Position numbers and translations under genes: made by a program. The notes beneath the pieces are model-generated. The model worked only from the letters and a program-made list of their open reading frames with translations. It did not search any database and had not been told where the DNA came from. Source: Alitta virens (Eukaryota; Annelida; Polychaeta; Phyllodocida; Nereididae). Taken from it: a stretch of DNA of 64,000 nt. Numbering within the stretch: position 1 is the first letter of the stretch; each line of letters starts with the position of its first letter. The stretch covers positions 53,228,329 through 53,292,328 of the forward strand of contig OW028573.1 of assembly GCA_932294295.1 (NCBI GenBank), given 5' to 3'. Positions 36,651 to 46,500 of this stretch are shown in pieces.

Positions 36651-38800
36651 TGGCAACTGTTTCCATAGAAACCATTTAATGAAAAATAATAACAGATTTT
36701 TTATTATTCTTGGCACTGTTATATAACTGTGACTAGTTGCAGGCCCAGTTCAACTATACAGTATAATAACGTTCATGGTGGAGGTCTTGATGGCCAAGTT
36801 ATTTGGATCTGGCTTGGCATCAGTTGCCATGGCAACACAAAACCATAACAAAATTATGATTTTTATATATATATACATTTTCTTTTCTTTATAGCAAGTA
36901 GAGTTAAGTATCTAACACCATAATGACCTAACATTCTGAAAGCCAATATTGGGGGCTATCCCATGGTACCTTATATGTACACTTAAATATTATATTTTTC
37001 TTGAAAACTGCTTCCAAGGCAACAATTGTTGTAAACATTAGCACATTAGCAAAATCATATTAGTTTTAGAGGCAAACATGAAAAAGCAGACAATGCAATG
37101 CTTCTAGTACCAAACCTAATGACCCAATATATGTCTTTTTGATATTCCTGACTGAAAATAATCATAAATGAATCTCATACGAGAATGATACCCAGTATTA
37201 TGTTCATGAATAATAGAGGTTATACTGAAACTTCAAAATTTAGAATATGATTTGAATTTAGTAGCCCAGTACCGAAATTTGTTTATTTACCTAGCAACAC
37301 AAGCCTCCATACTCACAACGGGACTTATCAGAATGAAGCAAGGAAAACAGTAGCATTGTATTTAAAGATGCATACTTTCTTCTTGCAGTAATTTGCATAT
37401 TGCCTTATTTAGATGCTATCAAATAAGGAAATATGGCTGATTGAGCCATAAAACTGGACGTTCACATCAACAAACAATACACAAATATTTTGCAACAATG
37501 TGTCTTGTATGTGTATTCTTGATATTTGAAGATAGATATAAAACTGTATTCCATAATTAAGAACCAATATAACCAGTTGGTTGCTATGGTAACATCATTT
37601 CTGATGGAATGAAAGATGTCAATTAAACAACATGCCAGGAGTTTTCATGTTGGTCCTGCAGTTTTACTGTGTAATGTGAATTAAAAGTGTCATATGAAAA
37701 TGATTAACCCTGCCTAAGGTTCTACTTTCATGTTATGGTTAATAGGTAATTTCATATGACCAAATAAGGAAATGTCATAGACTGAGTACTAACTTTTGAG
37801 TTAGAAGTCATGAAAAAATGTGGTAGGATTAGGTAATGCTATTAGGCCAGTAAAAATTGACATGAATTTGGGGTGACCCTGGACTAGCTCATAACAGACA
37901 TTTTATTCTACAAAATCATAGCCAAAATTTTGTAGTTTCTGAAAATCAATATATTTCATATTGCCACCTTGGGGAACATTTTCAAGTTCTGTTTCCATGG
38001 CAACAAGGTTGATTAAAAAAAATTACTGCTTATCCTATCGGAATGAAATGAGCATCGATTTGTATGTTACCTTGCATGGTCATTTTGAATAAATAGCCTA
38101 TTTTTAGATCAGGGGTAAACTTCATTTGCATACGGAACATTTTTAGACAAATAGGTTGTTATTTTCCAATATGACTTTAAATAGTGTGCCATGGCTTTTC
38201 CCCAATGCGAGCATATTTACTATAATTTGTACAAATTGTATTAATATAAGTCTTAGCTTCAAAAGGACGCCTCTTCTGTTGCTCTAAATCAACAGGAAAT
38301 GGTTACAATTGCCATAGAAACACTGAATGCCCTCTTACCAAAGTGAGACAGTAGACAGTACGCAGAAGCAGATGCTACTTGGTATTTTCATTATCAGCAC
38401 TATCTACATGGTCAAATAGTAACAAAATATTACGCAGTATGTATAGTTCACATGGAAAATGTAAACTAAATTATGGTTGTAATGACAACCATTTTATTTC
38501 ACCTAATAATAGAAACAACTTTTTAAAGGTGACTACTACCTAAATTCGCATAGGAAAGTTGTTAAGGTGCCAATTATGCATGTCATTATTAAATAATTTA
38601 GATTTATTGTATTTTGTTACCATGGTAACAAGGGGAGAGCAATCAGCAATCATGCATTCATTGAAACAATGTACTTCTTCACAGATGATACAAATTTAAT
38701 ACTAATTTGCTTTCCTTGAATGCCCTTATATATTAGTTAACACAGACAGAAAGGTTGAGATATTAAATGTTTTTGATATAAAGTATGTTTCCATGGTAAC
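36651..38800. promoter_or_regulatory. cluster of ten X-box-like palindromes
   Basis: Sites: 36659 GTTTCCATAGAAACC; 36823 GTTGCCATGGCAAC; 37011 CTTCCAAGGCAAC; 37286 TTTACCTAGCAAC; 37580 GTTGCTATGGTAAC; 37991 GTTTCCATGGCAAC; 38308 ATTGCCATAGAAAC; 38475 GGTTGTAATGACAACC; 38616 GTTACCATGGTAAC; 38787 GTTTCCATGGTAAC. Those at 36823, 38475 and 38616 are perfect palindromes. The consensus is that of RFX-type X-boxes. The spacing is about 150-420 bp, often near multiples of 150-170, so the cluster could also be the conserved core of a very old tandem repeat whose flanks have diverged. No gene is seen within it. Confidence 0.5.
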
Positions 38801-39302
38801 GTGTTCAACGTCATACTTGGTGATAGTTCTTTAGTAGATTGCTCTTGACTTTAACACAGAAGCAGTAATGAAAATGACAAGTCCAATCTCCTCCATCAGG
38901 TACAACTGGTCCATTATGTCCATTGATTACTACATTGTGACGTCACAATGTGTCCATTATTAACAGTCAACAGTAAATTATCTCTGGTCATTTGAAATAA
39001 GTGACTGATGACACCATCCAACAAGATGGAAATATCAGACTTTTTTTTAGTATGGATGACTTCTAAGAAGTAAAGGTGAGCTTAGTTAATACTAGTTTCA
39101 AAGTACAATGATAATATGTTAATAATAATATATTATTGGACTATATATTGATTCAAAGTAAAAACAATAGACTCTATCCTGTTTATACAAAATTAAACCA
39201 ACTGTATATTTTTCCTGAGCACTTCGTAGCAAACATTATGTCACCACTAAACAATAGTATGCTTTCCAATTTTAAGCCATCGACCATAAACTGCGAAACA
39301 AG
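38801..39302. other. non-coding stretch with a 20-bp CRE palindrome
   Basis: Holds the palindrome described separately at 38932-38951. 39100-39300 leads into the pseudogene without a recognisable exon. Confidence 0.4.
38932..38951. promoter_or_regulatory. perfect 20-bp palindrome with CRE core
   Basis: ACATTGTGACGTCACAATGT reads the same on both strands and centres on TGACGTCA, the full cAMP-response element bound by CREB/ATF bZIP factors. It lies just beyond the last X-box of the cluster. Confidence 0.45.
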
Positions 39303-40757
39303 ATGGCATCCTTCTTACCTAAAGATGTTAATCCTTATATAAATAAGTGCATCAAAAGTAAACTCTGTAAGCATTTCGAAGATTCTGTGACATTCATTGA
39401 AGTGCCAGGGAAAGCAAGCACAGTTCTCTTCAAGAAAAGGGTGAACAAAATTCTCAAAGACGCATGTTCAGAACCAGGACCAATTTCTTATGATCTGAAC
39501 AGTCTCATTCAGGAAATAAGTCAAATTATAAGGTGAGCTTTGCATGTTAAAGCAATCTTCTGATATTTACTCTCACCCAGATGATATAGAAATACAACAT
39601 CTTGAAGAGTCAGTGCCACCTTCATTACTGAAACTTCTCGGCTGCCAGAAGTGAATCCGCCAAATCCACGAAGAAACTGCAACAAGTTTCTGTGGCCCAC
39701 ATACTCATGCTCTCCATCACAAACCAGTCTTTCATTTCACCATTGTTATTTTTAATTGGTTTATTCGCCAGACAACAAGATCTTGAATTATAATCAATGT
39801 TTTGTCGACACTTGGATTTAGTGCATCATACGCTGAGATCATGAAGTTTGAAAGATCTTCTGTGACATCGCATACAGTGACTGATCTTCCACCAGGAATT
39901 GTAAAGAAAACAAATGGGGGTGGTTTCTGTCATTGGGTTGTAGATAACTTTGATTTGAATTGAAGACACACAAACTGGTCACAATACAACACACGCAATT
40001 GGCATAATTACATGCCAGGTGAGCAACAGTGATGCAACAAACATAACCAAACTGCAAGTGAAACATCAAACTGTGTCCACTGATAACATTGTCATTGCTG
40101 GAGATTTTACCAGTATCATTAAACCCTACAGAAAACCTCCTAAGGCCGAAACGGATCAAGTGAATTTTGTTCAGTTAGAGCCCATTAAAATGAATAAAGT
40201 GCCATTTGTACTAGTTGATACATTCTGGGCGTCTATGAGGCATTTCGGCCAGCACCCACCTAGTTGGCAAGGGTTCATGTCTCAATTAACCAAGGAAACA
40301 AGCCAGTGTACCACTGTGATATACAATGCTATGTTACCACTCGACCCACAAACCGAAGAGGCTGTTTACAGCACCATGCTTTATGTCATGCAACAAGCCA
40401 AGCAGATAGGGATTTGCTGTGCATCACTTACATTTGACCAACCCCTGTATCTCAAGGCATCCAGGACAAAAGTTGAAAATATTTCTATGTTTTCCAGCAT
40501 GTTCCTGCATCTTGGTGGCTCTCATTTGCTGATGTGCAATCTCGGAGCTATTGGGAAATTGATGAAGAGCAGTGGCATAGAAGAACTATGGGCAATGGTA
40601 TATGCACAAAACTCTATTCCCAAAATGTTAGAAGGCAAACATTACACAAGAGCATTGAGGGCATGTCTGACTGATGCTGCACTACACCAAGTATTATTAC
40701 AACATCTTCAGTCTGACACACCTATCCTGACTGAAATCATGCACCAGCTCCAACTTG

Positions 40758-42394
40758 GGGGTTTTACCAAGACTTTTGTGAACCTGATACCATTAACAAT
40801 ATGTCAGCTGATCAGGTCATTGCCCATTATAAAGATCATCCAAGTGTGAAATCAATCACAGAGAAGGTCAGCTATGATCAACAATTTGATTTCAAACAAG
40901 TAACTCAAACAATCACTGAAAAGAAACTTAAACTTATGCAGACAAATAAAGCAAGTGGATTAGATAACATATCTCCAAAATTCCTCAAATTAGGAGCGGA
41001 ACACATAAGTCACTCTCTCACACCAATCATTAACAATAGCATTAGCCAAAATATATACCCTGACTATACAAAGAGAGCTGAAGTAACTCCTCTGTATAAA
41101 AAATCTGACCAATTAGCAAAAGAAAATTATAGGCCCCTAAGTGTATTAACATCAACTTCCAAAGTATTTGAAGGGATCATGTGTGATCATCTACTTAGTT
41201 TCATCTCCTCTTCCTTATCCACAGATCTGTCAGCTTATAGAAAATCCTATAGTTGCAGCAATGTCTTGGTAAAATGTGTTGAAAATTGGAGAAAAGCGCT
41301 CGAAAATAACCACCATGTAGGATGCAGTCTAATAGATTTGTCAAAGGCTTTTGATTGCTTACCTGATGGACTATTAATAGCAAAGTTAAATGCCTATGGT
41401 GTATCAATCAAATCATGTAAACTTATACTTAATTACTTAAGGAATAGAAAACAAGCTATAAAATTAGGTAACATTAAAAGTGAATGGCTCAACTTAAAAC
41501 AGGTGTGCCCCAGGGATCTCTCATGGGTCCTATTCTGTTTAATATTTTTATAAATGACTTTTTGTATGATCTGCAAAGCACATGCGATGTATATAATTAT
41601 GCTGATGACAACACACTGTCTTTCTCACACAGTAACCCATCTATAATTAAAAGCACATTAGAACAAGCCTCTCAACAAGCAATGAGATGGTTTAATGTGA
41701 ACTTCACGAAAGCCAACCCATCTAAATTTCAGGCCATCTGCCTTAGCAAAGAGAATGTATCTATTGACTTTGAAATTGGTAGTCATGTAATAAAGTCAGA
41801 CACCACTGTTAAACTACTAAGTTAAACTTTCACAACCATGTATCACTTATCTGTAAAAAAAGCAGCTCGTCAGATAAATGCCCTGCAGAGGCTAGGTAAA
41901 AACCTTGACTATACTTTTGTAGCTTCAAACTTTGTTTATTGCTCAACTGTCTATAATTCTTTTAAAATAGGGCAGGATAAAAACTTGAAAAACTAAATGA
42001 AAGGGCAATAAGACTCATCTGCAATGACTATGATAGCCCCTATGATGACTTACTGTTAAAGACAGGTAAAAGAAGGTTATATGTTACACGTAAAATTAAT
42101 CTAGCTGAATTTGTTTACAAAGTGCTTTATGATATGGCACCTCCAGTGGAAAATCCCTTCTTTACTAGATATGATATGAGGGACAACTTCAAATTAATCA
42201 AACCAGTATACAATACAGTCCAATTTGGCATGCGTTCAATTGCTTATCAAGGTCCTCTGGTGTGGAATGCTTTACCTATCAATGTAAAGAACTCAACAGA
42301 TTTTATGCAATTGAAAAATTCGTTAAGAAGTAGCAATGTTCTAAGTACATGTCAATGTGGCAACTGCATTTTATGTAAAAGAAACAGCCTGTAA
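40758..42394 (+). pseudogene. reverse transcriptase pseudogene of LINE 2
   Basis: The first frame (to 41553) carries the RT fingers (NKASGLDNISPKFLKLGAEH, ENYRPLSVLTSTSKVFEGIM) and motif A (LIDLSKAFDCLPDGLL). Near 41490-41505 the frame shifts by one base. The second frame (41484-41825) carries TGVPQGSLMGPILFNIFIND and the catalytic motif NYADDN. After a stop, and further shifts near 41925-42060 (KKAARQINALQRLGKNLDY is readable), the C-terminal block lies at 42122-42394 (GPLVWNALPINVKNSTDF), ending in the cysteine cluster CQCGNCILCKRN. The endonuclease domain is absent. It lies in the same orientation as the host pseudogene. Confidence 0.93.
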
Positions 42395-42533
42395 AATTTA
42401 ATTTATTTTTACACAATGTTTTACTCATCTATTTATTTCTCATCTATTCATTTGCAAATATTTCACCTTGTTTTATTGTTATTTGTATCACCACCGACTC
42501 TAAATAAAATTTTATCTTATCTTATCTTATCTT
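40758..42533 (+). mobile_element. 5'-truncated CR1-like non-LTR retrotransposon (LINE 2) inside the pseudogene
   Basis: AACTTG occurs at 40752-40757 and again at 42534-42539, a probable 6-bp target duplication. Removing the element brings the two gene pieces together within a short frameshift. The LINE ends in a (TTATC)4 tail. It belongs to a different subfamily from LINE 1: the tail differs, there is no 3' hairpin, and the protein sequence is distinct. Confidence 0.9.
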
Positions 42534-42950
42534 AACTTGAGTTCAATGATCTCGACACAGCTTGATGACATATGAGGATGTAGCTGGAATGCCAGCTCTT
42601 GCAGATCTTTACCAATGTATCACAGAGGTGGAGCTCAAAATGAAAGAAAAGAGTAGAACAGCCAAACTTTGGATTATGTTCATGAATATGGTCAACATAG
42701 TACAACTTTTTGTCAGGGTGGAGCGCACTGGGAACTGGGAGCTCCATTTACATAGTACCCAGGAAATGCAACCTTATTTCTCAGCAGCAGGACACACACA
42801 CTACTCCAAATCCTGTCAGGTGTACCTGCAAGACTGTCTTTCACTTTGTCAATGCTTGTGTCAAGCATTTCAAGCTGGTCTGTTCACTGTGTGTCGCTCC
42901 AATAAACCATGGAGTGGCACTTGGACTGACATGACTATTGAGCAGAGCTA

Positions 42951-43017
42951 CAATTCAGTCTTATTTGACGAAAATCGGACTAATATTAGGGGAGCAGCAG
43001 CCTTTTAAAGTATACTC
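42951..43017 (-). repeat. module shared with 11695-11765
   Basis: ACAATTCAGTCTTATTTGAC through TTTTAAAGTATA is nearly identical to the copy at 11.7 kb. In the pseudogene frame it would add a short tail ending RGAAAF and a stop, but because the same piece occurs elsewhere without the gene it is more likely the 3' end of a minus-strand element that abuts the gene. Confidence 0.65.
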
Positions 43018-43375
43018 CTGGAAGCCGTCGTGTTACTCCTACTACCCGCTGGCTTACTCCTACAACTCGGCGAGTCACCCGTAAAACCCGCTGAGTCACC
43101 CATAGAACCGCCGAGTCACCCGTAGAACCCGCCAAGTCACCGGTAGAACCCGGCGGGCAACCCGTAGAACCCGGCGGGCAACCCGTAGAACCCGGCGGGC
43201 AACCCGTAGAACCCGGCGGGTAACCCGTAGAACCCGGCGGGTGCTGCTCTGCCCCTTTTTGCCGCCAGAATCCGTCGCCAACCCGGCGAAAAAAGCTGTT
43301 ACATAACCGTTACGTCACTCTACCGGTTCACTACGGCTAAAACAGCCTAGTGTGACAGGGGCTTAAGTATGGGTA
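43018..43375 (-). repeat. GC-rich block with 21-bp minisatellite
   Basis: At about 43100-43245 a 21-bp unit (AACCCGGCGGGCAACCCGTAG) is repeated about seven times with variation. On the minus strand it reads as a 7-residue V(T/A)RRVLR repeat, which is a by-product. The right part (ACCGTTACGTCACTCTACCG, then TAGTGTGACAGGGGCTTAAG) looks like the outer end of a transposon. With the shared module at its left, the block 42951-43375 may be one minus-strand element of about 425 bp. Confidence 0.6.
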
Positions 43376-44107
43376 TGTGAGTTTCCAAAATTTTGATTTC
43401 TCTTCATTTTCCACAAAAAGGCTTTGCTGAGGACAACTGTACCAAGTTTGGTGGAAGTATGGCAAGAACTCACTGAATGATGGCAAAATATCAAGTTATT
43501 GATTATGAATTTCTAAATATGGACATTGTCACCTTTGACCTTATATGGTGGTGATGTTAGGCGACTGAACTGATCTGAACATGAAACCCAACAGAAATGA
43601 AAATTTCATGTTCTAAGCTTTCAAATGAGTACACTATTAATTATATAACAGCCGGGGGGATAAAAACTGGAATTTAGGGAGGTGGCTACTGGACTATACG
43701 CAATAAATAACAATTATAACGCAATAATACAATATTTTGTATTATAAACTTTCCAAACAAAATCTCAATGCCATTTCGAGGCATGTTTTCCTCTGTTAAA
43801 CCTAAATAAAACTGCACACTAAAATGTAAGTGACGTTTCCAAAGTAAACTTCTTTTTTTTTCTCCTGTATTTGCCTCAAAGCATCATCACTACGATACAC
43901 AAAGGCTATTGTCTAGTTTACTGCCACCACAATGGCTCGGTCGCTCCATTCATTTAACAGATTCAGATTTATTTATTTGCCCACTAATAAAAAAAACCGT
44001 TACATACAAAATATTGAGCAGGGTGACCCGGCCCTCTTAAATTACAGCGAAGACTATCTCCTATCTTTTTCCTGGTGTAATGTTTTTACGTAAATGTATT
44101 TAGTTTA
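43376..44107. other. AT-rich DNA, no gene seen
   Basis: No open frame with a recognisable domain. Contains short A/T tracts only. Confidence 0.4.
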
Positions 44108-44465
44108 AAGTTAGTTCCATTAAAAACGGCCTTTAAAATTGAACGTTGATAAAGCTACACAACTTATATGATGCTACCTGCTACTAAACAAAACTCTCTA
44201 GCTATAGCTGGCTACTCAAAGTCGGATCTAAAGGTATATGCAGCACCATCTGGGGCATAAGTTGTGAGTTACGCATTATGGGTATTTCTTGTTGAAAGAA
44301 TGCATATGTCTATTACACATACATATGTATGATATATTAGAGAAGTTACTTATGACCAATGTATATATTTTTCCGTGGTGGTAGCTGTAAGCTGAGTGTA
44401 AGCTAGTAGACAGAAGCGGCTGGCTTTAGCCAGTTATAACTACAGCTGTCTAAAGTCAATCATAT
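44108..44465 (+). repeat. dispersed repeat family R1, copy 4
   Basis: It starts with GTTAGTTCCATTAAAAACGG and includes GCTGGCTACTCAAAGTCGGA, GTAAGCTGAGTGTAAGCTAG, GACAGAAGCGGCTGG and the near-palindrome CTGGCTTTAGCCAG. This is the longest copy and the best basis for a consensus. Confidence 0.6.
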
Positions 44466-45699
44466 TTTGTGGAAGTCTTGGGTTTCCTTATTTGGGTAAT
44501 GCATGAACGTAATTCGAGGAGGAGAGGGGTTGTGGGTTAGTTGGTTGCAAGCCCCCTCTTCCACCTTGACCCCTCTCCTCTGTAACCTCCTTAAGGTGAC
44601 TCGGTACTCATCAAAAGCATTGCACTGAGCAGCTGTTCGCTCATATAATATATGTATAGAAAAAGCCTCCACAGACGTAATGAGGAGAGACACAGGCGCT
44701 TGTAAAACTATGCATTACGTTTTATGGCATATCTTCGCCATCCGTTGCTCAAAACTTCGGATATGTGATCGTAAAGTAACTGGTCTATACTCAACCTAAA
44801 TTGCGAGCTGCTACAATAATTACTTTTGTAAAAATCAACATTAAAATCGGCAGGTTAAAAAGCCGGTTTCAGACGTAAAAATAACCAAATTTATTCTGAA
44901 ATTTCATAATCAATGTGCAATATATTAAAACACAACTGAGACTCAAACATGGGCTACCAGCTGAGGTTGATATTCTTAATTTCACTGGAGAATAACATAG
45001 AGCTAAAAATGGATGGCACCAATTCTAATGCTAAAATTATACCAAATATACCAAGTAATAGCCCAGTGGCTTTACTTTAAGTCTATGGCTTTGCTGGACA
45101 ATATTTTTTAAATTTGCGAAAAACTTGGAACATTATATGAGCAAATGATGCTTAGAGTATTAGTTCGGATAACATAAAAAGGCCAGTTTTCCAGAAAACA
45201 AGCGCGGTGTCCCTTTTTTATTGTCTCAAGTTGATTATTATGATAAGTTACAGTCGGGTAAAATGTTGTATTATGTTATATAGATTTTTTGAATAAGTCC
45301 CGGAAAAAAAAAGACTTTTTGAAGTGGCTTGCTTTTTCTTCGGATATCCTGATATATTTTTCCGATGAGAAATGGTCTCAAAATGTTCCTGAAAGTCTAC
45401 TACATGCAATAACATCCCTCCTTTTATAGTCATAGCATTGCAATTAAATTATAAGGCTGGATATGAGACCGAATGATCGGGTGAAAAGCTGACTTTTTAG
45501 GCCCTATTGGCTCTAGGCACCAGAATAGAAAACCTCCAGTAATTAGAAAATTACCATAGTGACCCCCCAATTTAGTTTCCATATTTTTGCTTTATATGAC
45601 AAAACATAAAATAAACCTATTTCAAAGGAATTCCTATGTTAAAAGTTCAAGGGTTCAAGGGTATCGAGCATCCCATCTGCCAGCTGAAGATGATCATCA
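44466..45699. other. AT-rich DNA, no gene seen
   Basis: Short minus-strand frames (44460-44693, 45248-45433) have no recognisable domain. Confidence 0.4.
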
Positions 45700-46287
45700 T
45701 CTTTGTGTAGTCATTATGTATGAATGTACAAAACCAACTGAATTTTGCTCACACAGATTGAAATAGGCCTAAGCTTTTAAGAATCAGTGTAATTATTCAG
45801 CAAAATTGCATGATTAACATAATAGTTTCTTGTTGTTCACTTCCATCTAACACTTAAGTAGAAGCCTTACAAGAAATTAACACGCAGGTTAACACATTTC
45901 TAACCTTGTGATGAATAATCGTTACAACTAAACAGACACTGATTTCTGATTCTAATTCATTGAAAATTCCATCAAGTAATATAGCTTAAGCATTAGTGTC
46001 CAAGGAAGATTATACTAGATGCTGACATAATTCAATTTCGGTTAATTGAAGATCAAAGAAAAATGAAATTAATGTCATCTATACCCAAGGTTGGGTGCAC
46101 TTGATAAAGCCATATTGATTTTGGACATACTCCATGCCTTTATTGCGCTCTTTGCAATCAGGAAAGATAAGCTCCCTAAGTGGTCTCTCATTTGTTGATT
46201 ATACATTGCAGAATGTGAATACAAACTGCTTTTGGTGCATCACTCTAAGGTATTTGATGTAATTGCAAGTGATAGTCACAGAATGTG

Positions 46288-46500
46288 ACATTGCATATCC
46301 TATCCTATCCTATCCTATCCTATCCTATGCTATCCTATCCTATCCTATCCCAGATAGCATTCCAAATTGGCCCAGCATCGTTTCAATGTAGGCCACTGTC
46401 GTTACAACATCATATTAACATCACCGACATCGTGCCGATGTTAAAACGATTTGGAATGCTATCTGGGATCCTATCCTCTCCTATCCTATCCTATCCTATC
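46288..46500 (+). repeat. TATCC microsatellite interrupted by a MITE
   Basis: TATCC repeats run from about 46288 to 46348 and resume from 46468 to about 46500; the MITE at 46349-46467 lies between. Because the host sequence is periodic, the target duplication of the MITE cannot be measured. Confidence 0.9.
46349..46467. mobile_element. 119-bp MITE, TIR CCCAGATAGCATTCCAAAT
   Basis: Both ends carry CCCAGATAGCATTCCAAAT as an inverted repeat (19 of 19). The interior contains smaller inverted repeats such as TTAACATC/GATGTTAA. It is non-coding and has a second copy cut by the window start (1-31). Confidence 0.92.

Larger units (their letters stand above)
39303..43008 (+). pseudogene. broken copy of an uncharacterised, multi-copy animal gene family, split by LINE 2
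   Basis: Pieces in order: 39303-39536 (open frame ending at AAG/GTGAGC, possible exon); 39580-40010 in broken frames with PPSLLKLL, LGFSASYAEIMKFERSS and FCHWVVDNFDLN followed by a stop; 40019-40757, one long frame with MLPLDPQTEEAVYSTMLYV, LTFDQPLYLKA (residues about 137-147), HLGGSHLLMCNLGAIGKLM (164-182) and RALRACLTDAALH; then, after the LINE, 42562-42960 with ESRTAKLW-like KSRTAKLWIMFMNMV, RVERTGNWELHLHSTQEMQPY and GTWTDMTIEQ. From memory, proteins with FDQPL.KA, RLGGFH..MSFLG.IG, RAERTGNW and IEQ blocks are common, unnamed predictions in invertebrate genomes; I know no function. Frameshifts, an in-frame stop and the LINE make this copy dead. Confidence 0.75.

Noticed and set aside
39533..39579. 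Possible 45-bp intron (AAG/GTGAGC to CACCCAG) inside the gene-family copy
   Set aside because: The donor and acceptor look plausible, but the size is below usual animal introns and the copy is already broken; not strong enough to annotate.
42940..43008. Natural C-terminus of the gene family ending RGAAAF
   Set aside because: The same nucleotides occur at 11.7 kb without the gene, so this tail is probably a neighbouring repeat read through by chance.
43096..43281. Minus-strand open frame with arginine-rich V(T/A)RRVLR repeats
   Set aside because: It is the translation of the 21-bp GC-rich minisatellite, with no support as a gene.
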